This document shows positions 8,340 through 15,832 of a stretch of 64,000 nt of DNA, piece after piece. A model generated the notes under the pieces. The model did no database searches, was not told the origin of the DNA, and saw only the letters and a program-made list of their open reading frames with translations. Position 1 is the stretch's first letter; every line of letters begins with the position of its first letter. The translations under genes were made by a program, and so were the position numbers. This DNA comes from an uncultured Ilumatobacter sp. (GTDB lineage Bacteria > Actinomycetota > Acidimicrobiia > Acidimicrobiales > Ilumatobacteraceae), in NCBI GenBank assembly GCA_937919625.1, contig CALFRK010000047.1, positions 1 to 64,000 on the forward strand, written 5' to 3'.

Positions 8340-9214
8340 ACGTCGCGGTGTTACTCCCGCTCGTGTTGGCTCTCATCGCCGCGCTCGTGACGGCAGCTGT
8401 TCATCGTCGGCTTCGGCCCGACATCGCGGCAGTCCTGTTGACGGCCGCGATTGTTGGGGCCACGCTGGCGGCGTTGCCGACGCTGGTCGTGTTGTCACTT
8501 GGCTTTGTCGCTCATCAGCCGTTGCTCGATGGCGGGCTGGACTGGTGTCGAGACGTCGTCGGCTTCCATGCTGCGATCAATCCGTGGGTGGGCGGCACGG
8601 CGTCAGTTCTGCTCACCGCCGGAATCGTACGCTTTGTACGTGTGTGGCTGGTCTGGCACCGGTTCCATCGTTCAGATCCTGGCGATCCTGAGGTGGTCGA
8701 GAGCGATGCGTTGTTCGCCTACTCGCTGCCCGGAGCGGGGCGTCGCGTGGCGGTGTCGAGCGGCCTCATCGGGGCGCTCGATCCTGAGGAGTTCGCGATC
8801 GTGATGGCTCACGAGCGCGGTCATGCCAACAACCGTCACGATCGTCATCTGTTGTTGGCCGACTTGGCAGTCGCTGTGTTCCCGCTGGTCGCGCCGGTGC
8901 GCAGCAGACTCAGGTTCGCTCTCGAACGATGGGCGGATGAGTCCGCTGTGGTGGCTCTCGGATGTGACCGCCGGCTCGCTGCGCGCACGCTCGCCCGGGT
9001 TGCGCTCGCTCAGGTTGACACGCCCCCATTGGCGGCGGCATACAACGACCTCGGTGTTGCAGCAAGGGTTGACGCTCTGCTTCGCCCACCGGCTCTGTCG
9101 CACCAGCGGTGGTGGTCTACCACGATGCAGGTTGGTGTCGTGGTCGTGATGCTGACGGCGGCGATTCAGGCCCACCATGTGTTTGGTTTGCTCGTGTCGC
9201 TCTGTCCCGACTGA
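8336..9214 (+). CDS. M56-family membrane metallopeptidase (BlaR1-like)
   Basis: 292 residues starting at GTG 8336, overlapping the blaI stop by 4 nt. Hydrophobic helices at residues 5-22, 33-60 and 88-108 precede the peptidase segment; His159-Glu160-x-x-His163 (AHERGH) is the zinc site and a later ERWADESAV supplies the third-ligand region. A last membrane helix lies near 266-285. Unlike BlaR1 there is no penicillin-binding sensor domain, so the signal must come from elsewhere. Expected role: cleave or destabilise the BlaI-type repressor upon envelope or metal stress. Confidence 0.8.
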   Translation: MNVAVLLPLVLALIAALVTAAVHRRLRPDIAAVLLTAAIVGATLAALPTLVVLSLGFVAHQPLLDGGLDWCRDVVGFHAAINPWVGGTASVLLTAGIVRFVRVWLVWHRFHRSDPGDPEVVESDALFAYSLPGAGRRVAVSSGLIGALDPEEFAIVMAHERGHANNRHDRHLLLADLAVAVFPLVAPVRSRLRFALERWADESAVVALGCDRRLAARTLARVALAQVDTPPLAAAYNDLGVAARVDALLRPPALSHQRWWSTTMQVGVVVVMLTAAIQAHHVFGLLVSLCPD

Positions 9215-9227
9215 AGGCCCGCTCTGA

Positions 9228-9255
9228 CGGACTCGTGACATCCGTCACGAGTCCG
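9228..9255. terminator. Hairpin after the M56 gene
   Basis: A perfect 12-bp stem (9228-9239 with 9244-9255) around loop ATCC, located 14 bp after the M56 stop and 35 bp before the next ATG. No T-run, so it may be a weak terminator or a processing or operator site. Confidence 0.5.
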
Positions 9256-9289
9256 ACATCTAATCGTCATCAATCCGTAACATTGCGAG

Positions 9290-9853
9290 ATGTCTTTATC
9301 GTCATGTCTTGGTCTGGGCGCGCTCTCGCTTCTGATCGCCACCGGCTTCGTAGTCGCTGTCCCGAATCCAGCCAGTGCTCACACGGTCGAGCAGACGTCA
9401 TCGTCCACTGGCGTGGAGGCGCTGGACGCATGCCCGGTCCCCGGGGGTAGCGATTTTGTCGACAGTTGGGGCGATGCCCGGTCGGGTGGCCGCCGTCATC
9501 AGGGCGTCGACGTGGCGGCTGACCGTGGGACGCCTGTCGTCGCCGTGAGCGATGGCGAGGCCGAGTTCAAGCGCAGCAATCTCGGAGGCAACTCGATCTG
9601 GCTCGTGACATCGAGCGGCGAGCGGTTCTTCTACGCCCACCTCGACAGCTGGGAAGGTTCGAGTCGGAAGGTCACGGCGGGAGAGGTCGTGGGCTACGTG
9701 GGGAGCAGTGGAAATGCTCGCGGTAACCATCTCCATTTCGAGACCCACGCCGGTGATCGCCCAGTGAACCCATATCCGTTGGTCGAGACCGCCTGCAGCG
9801 TATCGGCGCAAGAATTCGCACCTGCATTCGGACGGCGCATCATCTTGCGCTGA
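9290..9853 (+). CDS. Secreted M23 (LytM-type) metallopeptidase
   Basis: 187 residues with a signal peptide ending ASA (about residue 30). The rest is almost only the catalytic domain: RRHQGVDV gives the H-x3-D zinc ligands and GNHLHFETH the H-x-H pair. All metal ligands are present, so an active peptidoglycan endopeptidase is expected. Its catalytic domain is clearly a paralogue of the C-terminal domain of the M23 protein at 11167-12396 (shared WGD-RSGGRRH, LGGN, YAHL, WEGSSR, NPYP motifs). It lies downstream of the blaI-M56 pair on the same strand. Confidence 0.88.
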   Translation: MSLSSCLGLGALSLLIATGFVVAVPNPASAHTVEQTSSSTGVEALDACPVPGGSDFVDSWGDARSGGRRHQGVDVAADRGTPVVAVSDGEAEFKRSNLGGNSIWLVTSSGERFFYAHLDSWEGSSRKVTAGEVVGYVGSSGNARGNHLHFETHAGDRPVNPYPLVETACSVSAQEFAPAFGRRIILR

Positions 9854-9902
9854 ACGAGGGACCCTCGTTTCTCGGCTCGCCGATCGAATCGATCGGCGAA
9901 GG

Positions 9903-11060
9903 TCAGCCCGCTTCCGCGCCAACGGTCGTTGTCGGACCTGAGGTCGACGTCGTCGTGCTCGAGGTTGTTGTGGTTGCGGGCGTGGTTGGTGGGTGCGGGG
10001 CGGTGGTGGTTGTTGTTGTCGTCGATGTTGTGGTCGTGGTCGATGTGGACGATGTTGTGGTGGTGTAGTTCGGGTCGGGCCAGTCGAATCTCATCGGTTG
10101 AGCTCCGTAGTGTTCGGGCTCCTCGACGCCGTCGAACACGTATACCGCGTCACCGAGCTCGACGAGTGCTTGGAAGTACTCGGCGATGTGCATCGGAAAC
10201 CGCACGCATCCTCGCGAGGCTGGGTAGTTGGGGACCTTGCTGGCGCCGTGGACGGCGATGCCGTAGTTGAAGTAGATCGGCTTGTACAAGCGGCCCAGCT
10301 TGGCGTTGCGCCAGCCCTCAACTTTGCGTTCGAAATGGTAGACGCCGCCTGGTGTGATCGAGAGCCCGCAGATGCCTTTCGTGGTCTGGGATCCATCGTC
10401 TTCGTCGATCGTGACCTCATCGCACCACTCGACGCCGGCACCGCTCGACACGTGGGTGATTAAGCGAACCTGTCCATTGGCGAACAGCGCGGCGACCTGC
10501 TCGGGCAGGTACACCTCGAGATGTGTTCCGCCGGGGGTGCGCCTCGGCGTGACTGTCACTGGACCATGGAGACGGTCCCAGAGCTCCGGCGTGACGACCC
10601 CGGTCGCCTCCTCGCGGGCGGTGCCAATCACCAATTTCTCGAACGCCCATACCGACCGGAGGGTGGCCTCACCAAAGTAGTCATCGACCGGTCCTGGGTC
10701 GAAAGCAAGGTCGGTCAGTCGCTGTTGGAGGAGCCCGACCTTGGGATCGACATTGCCGGCGATCAGATCATGATCGAGTGTGGGCGTCGCAACTTCCCCG
10801 GAGATCGAGCCGGGCGTGACGGGTTGTGCGCGTGGATCCAGGTTCGAGTCGTTCACCGGCGCGGCGCCAGGTGAGGTGGTCGACGGCTGGCCGCTTGGGC
10901 CGGTCTGCAGGTTGTCCGTGCTCGCTCCGCTCGGTCGCCCGAGCGTCCACCAGGCGCCGAGAGGCACGGCAGCGACGGCGCTGCCCACCAGAAATCGCCG
11001 CCTCGTGTAGACAGCTTGAAGGTTGGGGTTGTGATCGTGGCTGTCGTGTTGTCGCGTCAT
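9903..11060 (-). CDS. L,D-transpeptidase (YkuD) with Tat-type signal and Thr-rich tail
   Basis: 385 residues. YTRRRFLVGSAVAAVP (about 18-33) is a twin-arginine signal. Residues about 105-160 form a peptidoglycan-binding domain (LLQQRLTDLAFDPGPVDDYFGEAT). The YkuD domain covers about 178-320 with His271 (VHGASKV) and catalytic Cys285 in ASRGCVRFP. From about 335 the tail is Thr/Ser/Pro low complexity, an extracytoplasmic spacer common in actinobacterial wall proteins. The enzyme makes 3-3 peptidoglycan cross-links that resist ordinary beta-lactams. A 15-bp palindrome related to the BlaI sites lies 39 bp upstream, linking it to the repressor. Confidence 0.9.
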   Translation of the reverse strand: MTRQHDSHDHNPNLQAVYTRRRFLVGSAVAAVPLGAWWTLGRPSGASTDNLQTGPSGQPSTTSPGAAPVNDSNLDPRAQPVTPGSISGEVATPTLDHDLIAGNVDPKVGLLQQRLTDLAFDPGPVDDYFGEATLRSVWAFEKLVIGTAREEATGVVTPELWDRLHGPVTVTPRRTPGGTHLEVYLPEQVAALFANGQVRLITHVSSGAGVEWCDEVTIDEDDGSQTTKGICGLSITPGGVYHFERKVEGWRNAKLGRLYKPIYFNYGIAVHGASKVPNYPASRGCVRFPMHIAEYFQALVELGDAVYVFDGVEEPEHYGAQPMRFDWPDPNYTTTTSSTSTTTTTSTTTTTTTAPHPPTTPATTTTSSTTTSTSGPTTTVGAEAG

Positions 11061-11098
11061 GATCGGTATCGATGGTCTCCGGTTGCGCCCCAGAACAA

Positions 11099-11113
11099 AC
11101 TACGATTCGTAGT
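11099..11113. promoter_or_regulatory. BlaI-like palindrome upstream of L,D-transpeptidase
   Basis: ACTACGATTCGTAGT, an exact 15-bp palindrome around one base. It shares the CTACGA/TCGTAG arms with the other sites but has a shorter centre. Confidence 0.6.
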
Positions 11114-11166
11114 AACGGAACCCACTCCGCGGCAAACAACTTCCCTGAGCAATCAAGGCATCATGC

Positions 11167-12396
11167 TCAGCACGCCGATCTGACGTACGGGTAGGGGTTG
11201 ACGGCCACTCCGCCACCCGGGTGCACCTCGAAATGAAGGTGGTTTGCGCTCGTGTTGCCGGTTGCTCCGACGTAGCCGATCACTTCGCCCTTCGACACCG
11301 AGCGGCTGGAACCCTCCCAGGCGCTGAGGTGGGCGTAGTAGTAACGCGTCCCGCTCGAACCCTGAAGCCAGACTGCGTTCCCGCCGAGCTTGTTCGCCTT
11401 GAACCGGGCTGAGCCAGACTCCACAGCGACGAGCGGTGTGCCGCCTGGGGACATCATGTCGACACCTTCGTGTCGCCGCCCGCCGGAACGTGGATCGCCC
11501 CAGGTGTCGGAGAACCCCCGCGGGCCGGCGACCGGGCATGCCATTCCGGATCCCGCGTTTGCCGGAGGAGCTGGCGCCGGAGCCGCCGGTGCCGGTGCCG
11601 GTGCCGCGGCTGATGCACCGGAGGATCCCCCTGAGTTTGATGAGCCCGCTGACGCGGATGACGATCTTGATGGTGACGACGCTGGTTGAGCAGCGGCTGC
11701 GGCCGCCTGGCGCTGCTGTTCCTGTTCGCGCTCCTTGCGTTCTTGTTCAAGGCGCGCTTGGCGCTGTCGTTCGAGTTCGTGCTGCACGGCAGCGTCCTGC
11801 AAGCGTTCCTGTTCGACCTGTTGCAGGCGCAACACCTCGGCTTCGGCAGTCGCTTGCAGGTTGGCGAAGTCTTCGCCAGCTCTGACCGTCTCGGAGCGTC
11901 GATCTTCGAGTTCGTTCCGGGCGTGATCGAGTTCGTCGATGGCGGCGTCGAAGTCGTCGGCTCGGATGAGCTCGGAGCCCGTCGCAGCACCCAAGTAGAC
12001 CCTCGCGGTCGCGCCATCGTTGCTGCGCGTTACGTCACTGAACAACATGAGTGGCGCCTGGCCTGCCCCGACGAACTGACGAACTGCCGCGTCGGCCAGG
12101 CCAGACCGCAACACGGACACCTCGCGCTCGAGCTCACCGAGCCGCTGCTCAGCAGCAGTGAGTTCAACCGTCAGGGTGTCCAAGCGCGATTCCGCATCGA
12201 ACATCGCCTCGGCGGCGGCATTTGCTCGGTCGCGAGCATCGAGGATCTCGCCAGCGGCGCGTTCTGCCTCAGCTCCGGTGTGCTCGGCGGAGGCGTGTTC
12301 GGGCGGCATCGATCCGACGCTGGCCAGCATGATCGCCAGCGCCAACGCCAGCGCCAGCACGGCAGGGCGGTGACGCGCGCCTATCTCCGACAACAT
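11167..12396 (-). CDS. Coiled-coil M23 metallopeptidase (EnvC/NlpD-like)
   Basis: 409 residues from the ATG at 12396 (MLSEIGARHR). A signal anchor covers residues about 10-30; two heptad-rich coiled coils follow (about 35-90 and 145-235, including a Gln/Glu/Arg-rich ERQRQARLEQERKERE run), then a Ser/Gly/Ala/Pro linker and the M23 domain with RRHEGVDM and ANHLHFEVH zinc ligands. The architecture is that of septal or wall hydrolases and their activators. No Shine-Dalgarno is visible; a TAATAT box lies 8 nt before the ATG, which fits a leaderless transcript. A longer frame begins at 12543 but its extra 49 residues look non-coding. Confidence 0.85.
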   Translation of the reverse strand: MLSEIGARHRPAVLALALALAIMLASVGSMPPEHASAEHTGAEAERAAGEILDARDRANAAAEAMFDAESRLDTLTVELTAAEQRLGELEREVSVLRSGLADAAVRQFVGAGQAPLMLFSDVTRSNDGATARVYLGAATGSELIRADDFDAAIDELDHARNELEDRRSETVRAGEDFANLQATAEAEVLRLQQVEQERLQDAAVQHELERQRQARLEQERKEREQEQQRQAAAAAAQPASSPSRSSSASAGSSNSGGSSGASAAAPAPAPAAPAPAPPANAGSGMACPVAGPRGFSDTWGDPRSGGRRHEGVDMMSPGGTPLVAVESGSARFKANKLGGNAVWLQGSSGTRYYYAHLSAWEGSSRSVSKGEVIGYVGATGNTSANHLHFEVHPGGGVAVNPYPYVRSAC

Positions 12397-12416
12397 GTCG
12401 TAGATATTACAGAACG
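12397..12416 (-). promoter_or_regulatory. Likely leaderless promoter of the coiled-coil M23 gene
   Basis: Read on the minus strand: TAATAT, then CTACGAC directly touching the ATG. The box-to-ATG distance is that of a transcript starting at the initiation codon. CTACGAC is a half-site of the BlaI-like operator. Confidence 0.4.
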
Positions 12417-12554
12417 ATGACGGGTTTGAGGCATCGGGGGTCGCGGCAGTTGGGCGAGATCGCCGATTGGCACACTGGCGGCGGGCGGCCGACGAGTTGA
12501 CCGCAAGGTCGAGTGCACGTTCGCGAGGCGATAGCGTCGTCAATCGGTAGTGTA

Positions 12555-12570
12555 CTACGACAGTGTGTCG
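12555..12570. promoter_or_regulatory. BlaI/CopY-type operator, site 3
   Basis: CTACGACAGTGTGTCG; reversed it ends CTGTCGTAG like the sites at 13692 and 14254. It stands 26 bp before the lipoprotein ATG at 12596. A second short GTAG/CTAC dyad overlaps at 12547-12558. Confidence 0.55.
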
Positions 12571-12595
12571 TCGTTGACTGTGCGGAAGGAGTCTG

Positions 12596-12970
12596 ATGTT
12601 GCCCGCTTTCGATCGAGTTACCCGACGTCGTTCGACTCGGCCTTCTCAACGATTTCGAGGTCTGGTCTTGGTCGTAGGTTTCGCGGTCGTCGTGTCCTCG
12701 TGTGGTAACGGCGGTGACCAGTCGGCGGTGGTGGTGTCGCCTGCTGACCTTGGCCACGTGCACGATTTCGTCCCCCGTGATGTCCTCGATGGGGGCGCGG
12801 GACAACGTCGCATCGACACAGCGTCCTCTTCGCACCGAGACAAGCGGCGAATCGAACCAGGGGGCTCTCGAGCACGACAGGCACGTATGAGCAGCAAGCA
12901 ACTGACGGTGGCCCACCGAACCCGAGCACGGCGTGTCCGTCCCATCGCGGACGGACTTGCCCCGAGCTGA
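12596..12970 (+). CDS. Putative small lipoprotein, possibly truncated
   Basis: 124 codons, preceded by a GGAAGGAG site. Residues 1-35 are a basic start, a hydrophobic helix and a lipobox-like VVVSSC, after which GNGGDQSAVVVSPADLGHVHDF looks like a genuine mature start. GHVH resembles the first strand of the F510_1955-type glycosylhydrolase-like proteins found in actinobacterial copper loci, but the sequence beyond about residue 60 becomes Arg/Ser-rich and loses any pattern, so a deletion or frameshift may have removed the body. First gene before lspA, 18 bp apart, so probably one operon under the dyad at 12555-12570. Confidence 0.45.
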   Translation: MLPAFDRVTRRRSTRPSQRFRGLVLVVGFAVVVSSCGNGGDQSAVVVSPADLGHVHDFVPRDVLDGGAGQRRIDTASSSHRDKRRIEPGGSRARQARMSSKQLTVAHRTRARRVRPIADGLAPS

Positions 12971-12988
12971 CTGCCTCGATCTTGCGAC

Positions 12989-13504
12989 ATGCACGAAGCC
13001 ACCTCTCAGACCGATCCTCGGCGGCGTCTGCCCCGAGTCATCCCGGTTGCCGTCTCCGCATCGTTGCTTGTCCTCGTCGCTGATCAGCTCACCAAGAGCC
13101 TCGCCGTCAACCGGTTACTGCGGGGCCCGACTGACCCCCCCGGCCCGTTCCGGTTCCGGCTGATGGCGAACCGTGGCGCGCTCCTCGGCATGCCGGTGCC
13201 GATCTGGGTGATGTTTGCCGCGGCGACGATCATTGCAACGATCGCGATCTCGTCGGTCACCAGAACCACCTCCCGTTCGATCGCCATCGGCTGGGCGTTG
13301 TTGCTCGGCGGAGCCATGGGGAACCTGGTCGACCGCTTTCGGCATCGCCCCGGATTTCCGGATCACGCCGTAGTCGACTGGATCGCCTCGAACTCACTGC
13401 CAACGTTCAACTTGGCCGACGCAGCAATCGTTGCGGGCGTCGTGGTGCTCGCCCTGTCGAGCGACCCGAGAGTGCAGGGCCCCAAGTCCGTCGTTCGACC
13501 CTGA
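12989..13504 (+). CDS. lspA: Lipoprotein signal peptidase II
   Basis: 171 residues with four membrane helices. All family motifs are visible: ADQLTKSLAV (31-40), NRGALLG (61-67), GGAMGNLVDRFRH with catalytic Asp115, VVDWIA, and FNLADAAI with catalytic Asp144. It cleaves prolipoproteins after diacylglyceryl transfer. Carrying a private copy in the island suits its several lipoproteins (cupredoxin, cytochrome c, the small lipoprotein directly upstream). It follows the lipoprotein gene by 18 bp. Confidence 0.92.
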   Translation: MHEATSQTDPRRRLPRVIPVAVSASLLVLVADQLTKSLAVNRLLRGPTDPPGPFRFRLMANRGALLGMPVPIWVMFAAATIIATIAISSVTRTTSRSIAIGWALLLGGAMGNLVDRFRHRPGFPDHAVVDWIASNSLPTFNLADAAIVAGVVVLALSSDPRVQGPKSVVRP

Positions 13505-13768
13505 CGCCGGATGCGTGCGCGTCAGCGTCCCCGCCATGGACTGGATCTGGGAGACAGGCATCGTTCCGATGGGAACCCCGGTGTGGGTCCAAGGGGCCAT
13601 CCCGACCTGACTTGTGAGCACGACCGTTCGTCGTTCATCCGATGCGGGCTGTGTGACGTGGCGGAGTCTTCGGCGCAAACCTGGCGATCTCCTACAAACT
13701 GTCGTAGTATCCTTGACTGATCCCGGAAACACCGGGGCAGGCAGGACTAGGCCGTCCGTGGTCGATGA
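13505..13768. promoter_or_regulatory. Spacer with orphan BlaI/CopY-type operator (site 4)
   Basis: The gap after lspA holds CTACAAACTGTCGTAG at 13692-13707, a good match to the sites at 7905 and 14254, yet no convincing gene starts next to it on either strand. An imperfect stem CCGTGGTC/GATCACGG (13755-13773) overlaps the cytochrome c stop and may end that transcript. Confidence 0.5.
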
Positions 13769-14191
13769 TCACGGAGGGTAGGACTCGAAACCTTCCCGTT
13801 CCTGCTCGCTGCGCACGAAGGCGATGATGGCGTCGATCTCGGTGTCGTCTAGGCCGTCGATCGGTTCCATGTCGCCGAAGTTCCAGTGGTGTTGCCCAGC
13901 GCCGTTGCGGATCGCCGAGCGGAAGGAGTCGTCACCGTGATGGTTCGGTTCGTACACGATCGACAAGTGGGAAGGACCTTCGTCGGTGCCACGCAGATCG
14001 GAACCATGGCAGGATGCGCAACTGCTTGCGTACAGCGCGCTGCCGTCTTGAGACGCGGCGCTGTGCTCGGGGCTGCCGGCTCCGCCGCACGCGGCGACGA
14101 GCCCGGCCGTCACGGCAGCTGCCGTCATCGTTCGGACGACTGGCCGTATCCAAGCGTTCGTGCCGTCGCAGATCGAACCGCGTACCCGCAT
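13769..14191 (-). CDS. Cytochrome c-type lipoprotein
   Basis: 140 residues from the ATG at 14191. The N terminus has a hydrophobic stretch ending in the lipobox LVAAC, so the protein is probably lipid-anchored outside. SCASCHGSDLRGT carries the CXXCH haem c site; GDMEPIDGLDD supplies the likely distal Met, and the C-terminal helix TEIDAIIAFVRSEQ is typical of class I mono-haem cytochromes. It is divergent from ccdA, whose product maintains reduced thiols for haem attachment, with the operator at 14254-14269 between them. A much longer frame (to 14809) antisense to ccdA is not credible. Confidence 0.85.
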   Translation of the reverse strand: MRVRGSICDGTNAWIRPVVRTMTAAAVTAGLVAACGGAGSPEHSAASQDGSALYASSCASCHGSDLRGTDEGPSHLSIVYEPNHHGDDSFRSAIRNGAGQHHWNFGDMEPIDGLDDTEIDAIIAFVRSEQEREGFESYPP

Positions 14192-14253
14192 CCGTCGCCT
14201 AACTCGTGTGGCCGGGGGTCGCGATGTGGTTTGGGTGGAAGAGCAGCCGTACA

Positions 14254-14269
14254 CTACGACAGATCGTAG
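14254..14269. promoter_or_regulatory. BlaI/CopY-type operator, site 5
   Basis: CTACGACAGATCGTAG with exact 5-bp arms, in the 103-bp gap between the divergent cytochrome c (14191) and ccdA (14295) starts. Confidence 0.65.
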
Positions 14270-14294
14270 GAGATCTGACGGAGGTTCGCCAAGG

Positions 14295-15143
14295 ATGATC
14301 GATGCTCCACTGGCACTGGCCTTCACCGCCGGCATGGTGGCGACTGTGAATCCCTGTGGATTCGCCCTGTTGCCAGCGTATGTGAGTGCATTCGTCGCAG
14401 GCGACGAGGTGAGTCGTCCGGGGGATCGGCGCATCGTTCGGGCTGTCGGTGTATCGGCGGCTGTGTCGGTCGGTTTCGCAGCCGTGTTCGTATCGATCGG
14501 ATCCCTGTTCAACGCGACGTCGTCGGCGCTGCGGGACCGGATGCCATGGGTCACGATCTTGATCGGTGTCTCGATGATCGTGATCGGCATCGCCGGATTG
14601 GTCGGTCGTCGAATCCGCCTACCGCTGCGCAGCCCACAGGGGCCAGTCAACGGTGACGCGCTCGGGATGATCGGGTTCGGGATGTCGTACGCCTTCGTCT
14701 CGTTGTCATGCACGCTGGGCACCTTCCTTGCCGTGACCGGCTTCGCGCTCGATCGCTCACTCGTCGGCGGACTGATCACATTTGTCGCGTACGCAGCCGG
14801 GATGGGCACCGTGATTTTGGCCCTGAGCGTGTCGTCGGCGCTCGCTCAGGGAGCTATTGCACGGTGGACCCGCGAATTCTCGCGAGTCGCAACTCAGATT
14901 GCAGGCGGATTGTTGGTTCTATCGGGCGCCTATGCCGTCTGGTACGGCGTCCACGAAATCCGCGTCTACGGCGGTGACGTTCGCACCGACCGAGTCATCA
15001 ATGCAGGGACACGGCTGCAGACAGGATTCTACGACTTCGTGCTCTCGATCGGAGCGGTGCGACTCGGCATGATTGTCCTCGCCGCAACGCTGTCGGCGTA
15101 TGCCGGTATCCGGATTCGGAGCCGGGGAGCTGCTCCGGGCTGA
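14295..15143 (+). CDS. ccdA: CcdA-type thiol-disulfide membrane protein
   Basis: 282 residues from the ATG at 14295 (MIDAPLALAF), preceded by GGAGG. Six to eight membrane helices; Cys21 in ATVNPCGFALLPAYV and Cys139 in SLSCTLGTF are the redox pair of CcdA/DsbD-beta proteins, each followed by the expected Pro/Gly context. It moves reducing equivalents outward, keeping apocytochrome c or copper-site thiols reduced. Upstream in-frame codons to 14160 read through the operator and are rejected. Pairing with a cytochrome c lipoprotein supports a cytochrome-maturation role. Confidence 0.88.
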   Translation: MIDAPLALAFTAGMVATVNPCGFALLPAYVSAFVAGDEVSRPGDRRIVRAVGVSAAVSVGFAAVFVSIGSLFNATSSALRDRMPWVTILIGVSMIVIGIAGLVGRRIRLPLRSPQGPVNGDALGMIGFGMSYAFVSLSCTLGTFLAVTGFALDRSLVGGLITFVAYAAGMGTVILALSVSSALAQGAIARWTREFSRVATQIAGGLLVLSGAYAVWYGVHEIRVYGGDVRTDRVINAGTRLQTGFYDFVLSIGAVRLGMIVLAATLSAYAGIRIRSRGAAPG

Positions 15144-15234
15144 CGGTCGGGCGGGCTCCCCTCGGATCAGTTTCTACCGGCACCCTCGGAGCCAGGCGTA
15201 GTGCTGACTGTGAGCGGCTCGCGTGGGTCCGGGT

Positions 15235-15579
15235 TTAGGAGCGTAGGAGTCTGGCGATGGCTTCGCGCGCCTCGCTGAACTTGGCGTCGCCTTCTTCCTC
15301 GCTTCTGTCTGCGGCCTCGCGGACGCAGTGACGGAGGTGTTCGTCGACGAGTCCTACGCCGACGCCGTGGAGGGCTTTGACGACCGAGCTGACCTGAGTC
15401 AGCACGTCGATGCAGTAGGTGTCTTCGTCGATCATCCGTTGGAGACCGCGGACCTGGCCCTCGATGCGTCGAAGACGTGCCGAGTAGTCATCTTTGTAGA
15501 GGGTGTATCCCGCCATGGAATGACTTTCTAGCATTCTGGTTGCCTCATTTTGCTTGATCTCGTCCGTTTGGGTAGTCAT
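15235..15579 (-). CDS. csoR: CsoR-family copper-sensing repressor
   Basis: 114 residues. The DUF156 four-helix core starts at MAGYTLYKDDYSARLRRIEGQVRG; metal ligands follow the C-H-C pattern: Cys in DTYCIDVL, then LRHCVRE giving His and Cys. Copper(I) binding releases DNA. The listed ATG (15579) lies 1 nt after the YHS stop, suggesting coupled translation; the internal MAGY start is the family-typical N terminus and remains possible. A good CsoR box lies at 16314-16328 upstream of this minus-strand gene group. Confidence 0.88.
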   Translation of the reverse strand: MTTQTDEIKQNEATRMLESHSMAGYTLYKDDYSARLRRIEGQVRGLQRMIDEDTYCIDVLTQVSSVVKALHGVGVGLVDEHLRHCVREAADRSEEEGDAKFSEAREAIARLLRS

Positions 15580-15580
15580 G

Positions 15581-15832
15581 TCAGTGGTGTGCGTGGGTGG
15601 CGGGGCCCGAGCGGTACTGGTCGGGGTCGGCGGTGAAGGCGTCGTGGCATCTCGTGGAGCAGAAGTGGTATGTGGTGCCGTGATGCTCGGTGTGTGCAGC
15701 AGCGCTGGCCGGGTCGACGTTCATTCCGCAGACTTGGTCGATCACTTGATCAGGCTCCGCGTGAGCACTCTCGTCGGCGCCGACCTCGACGATGACTTCC
15801 CCGGGTGCGAGAAGTTTGGTCGTGTCGATCAG
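15581..15832 (-). pseudogene. YHS-domain fragment without its own start
   Basis: The readable part LIDTTKLLAPGEVIVEVG continues into DQVCGMNVDPASAA and TTYHFCSTRCHDAFTADPDQY: a YHS domain with the CGM and FCSTRC metal-binding Cys. The only ATG in this frame upstream is at 15985, deep inside the overlapping cupredoxin/ATPase fusion, and no GTG or TTG serves as start in between. The natural 5' end therefore seems lost. In intact actinobacterial loci such YHS pieces accompany copper P-type ATPases. Translation might still occur by overlap, so a functional product is not excluded. Confidence 0.6.

Noticed and set aside
11686-12420. A 244-codon plus-strand frame opposite the coiled-coil M23 gene
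   Set aside because: It is the antisense of a Gln/Glu-rich coiled coil, which creates long open frames; the minus-strand gene has full catalytic motifs.
13769-14809. A 346-codon minus-strand frame covering the cytochrome c and most of ccdA
   Set aside because: Only the last 140 codons make a protein; the rest is antisense to ccdA, whose membrane helices and Cys motifs are clear.
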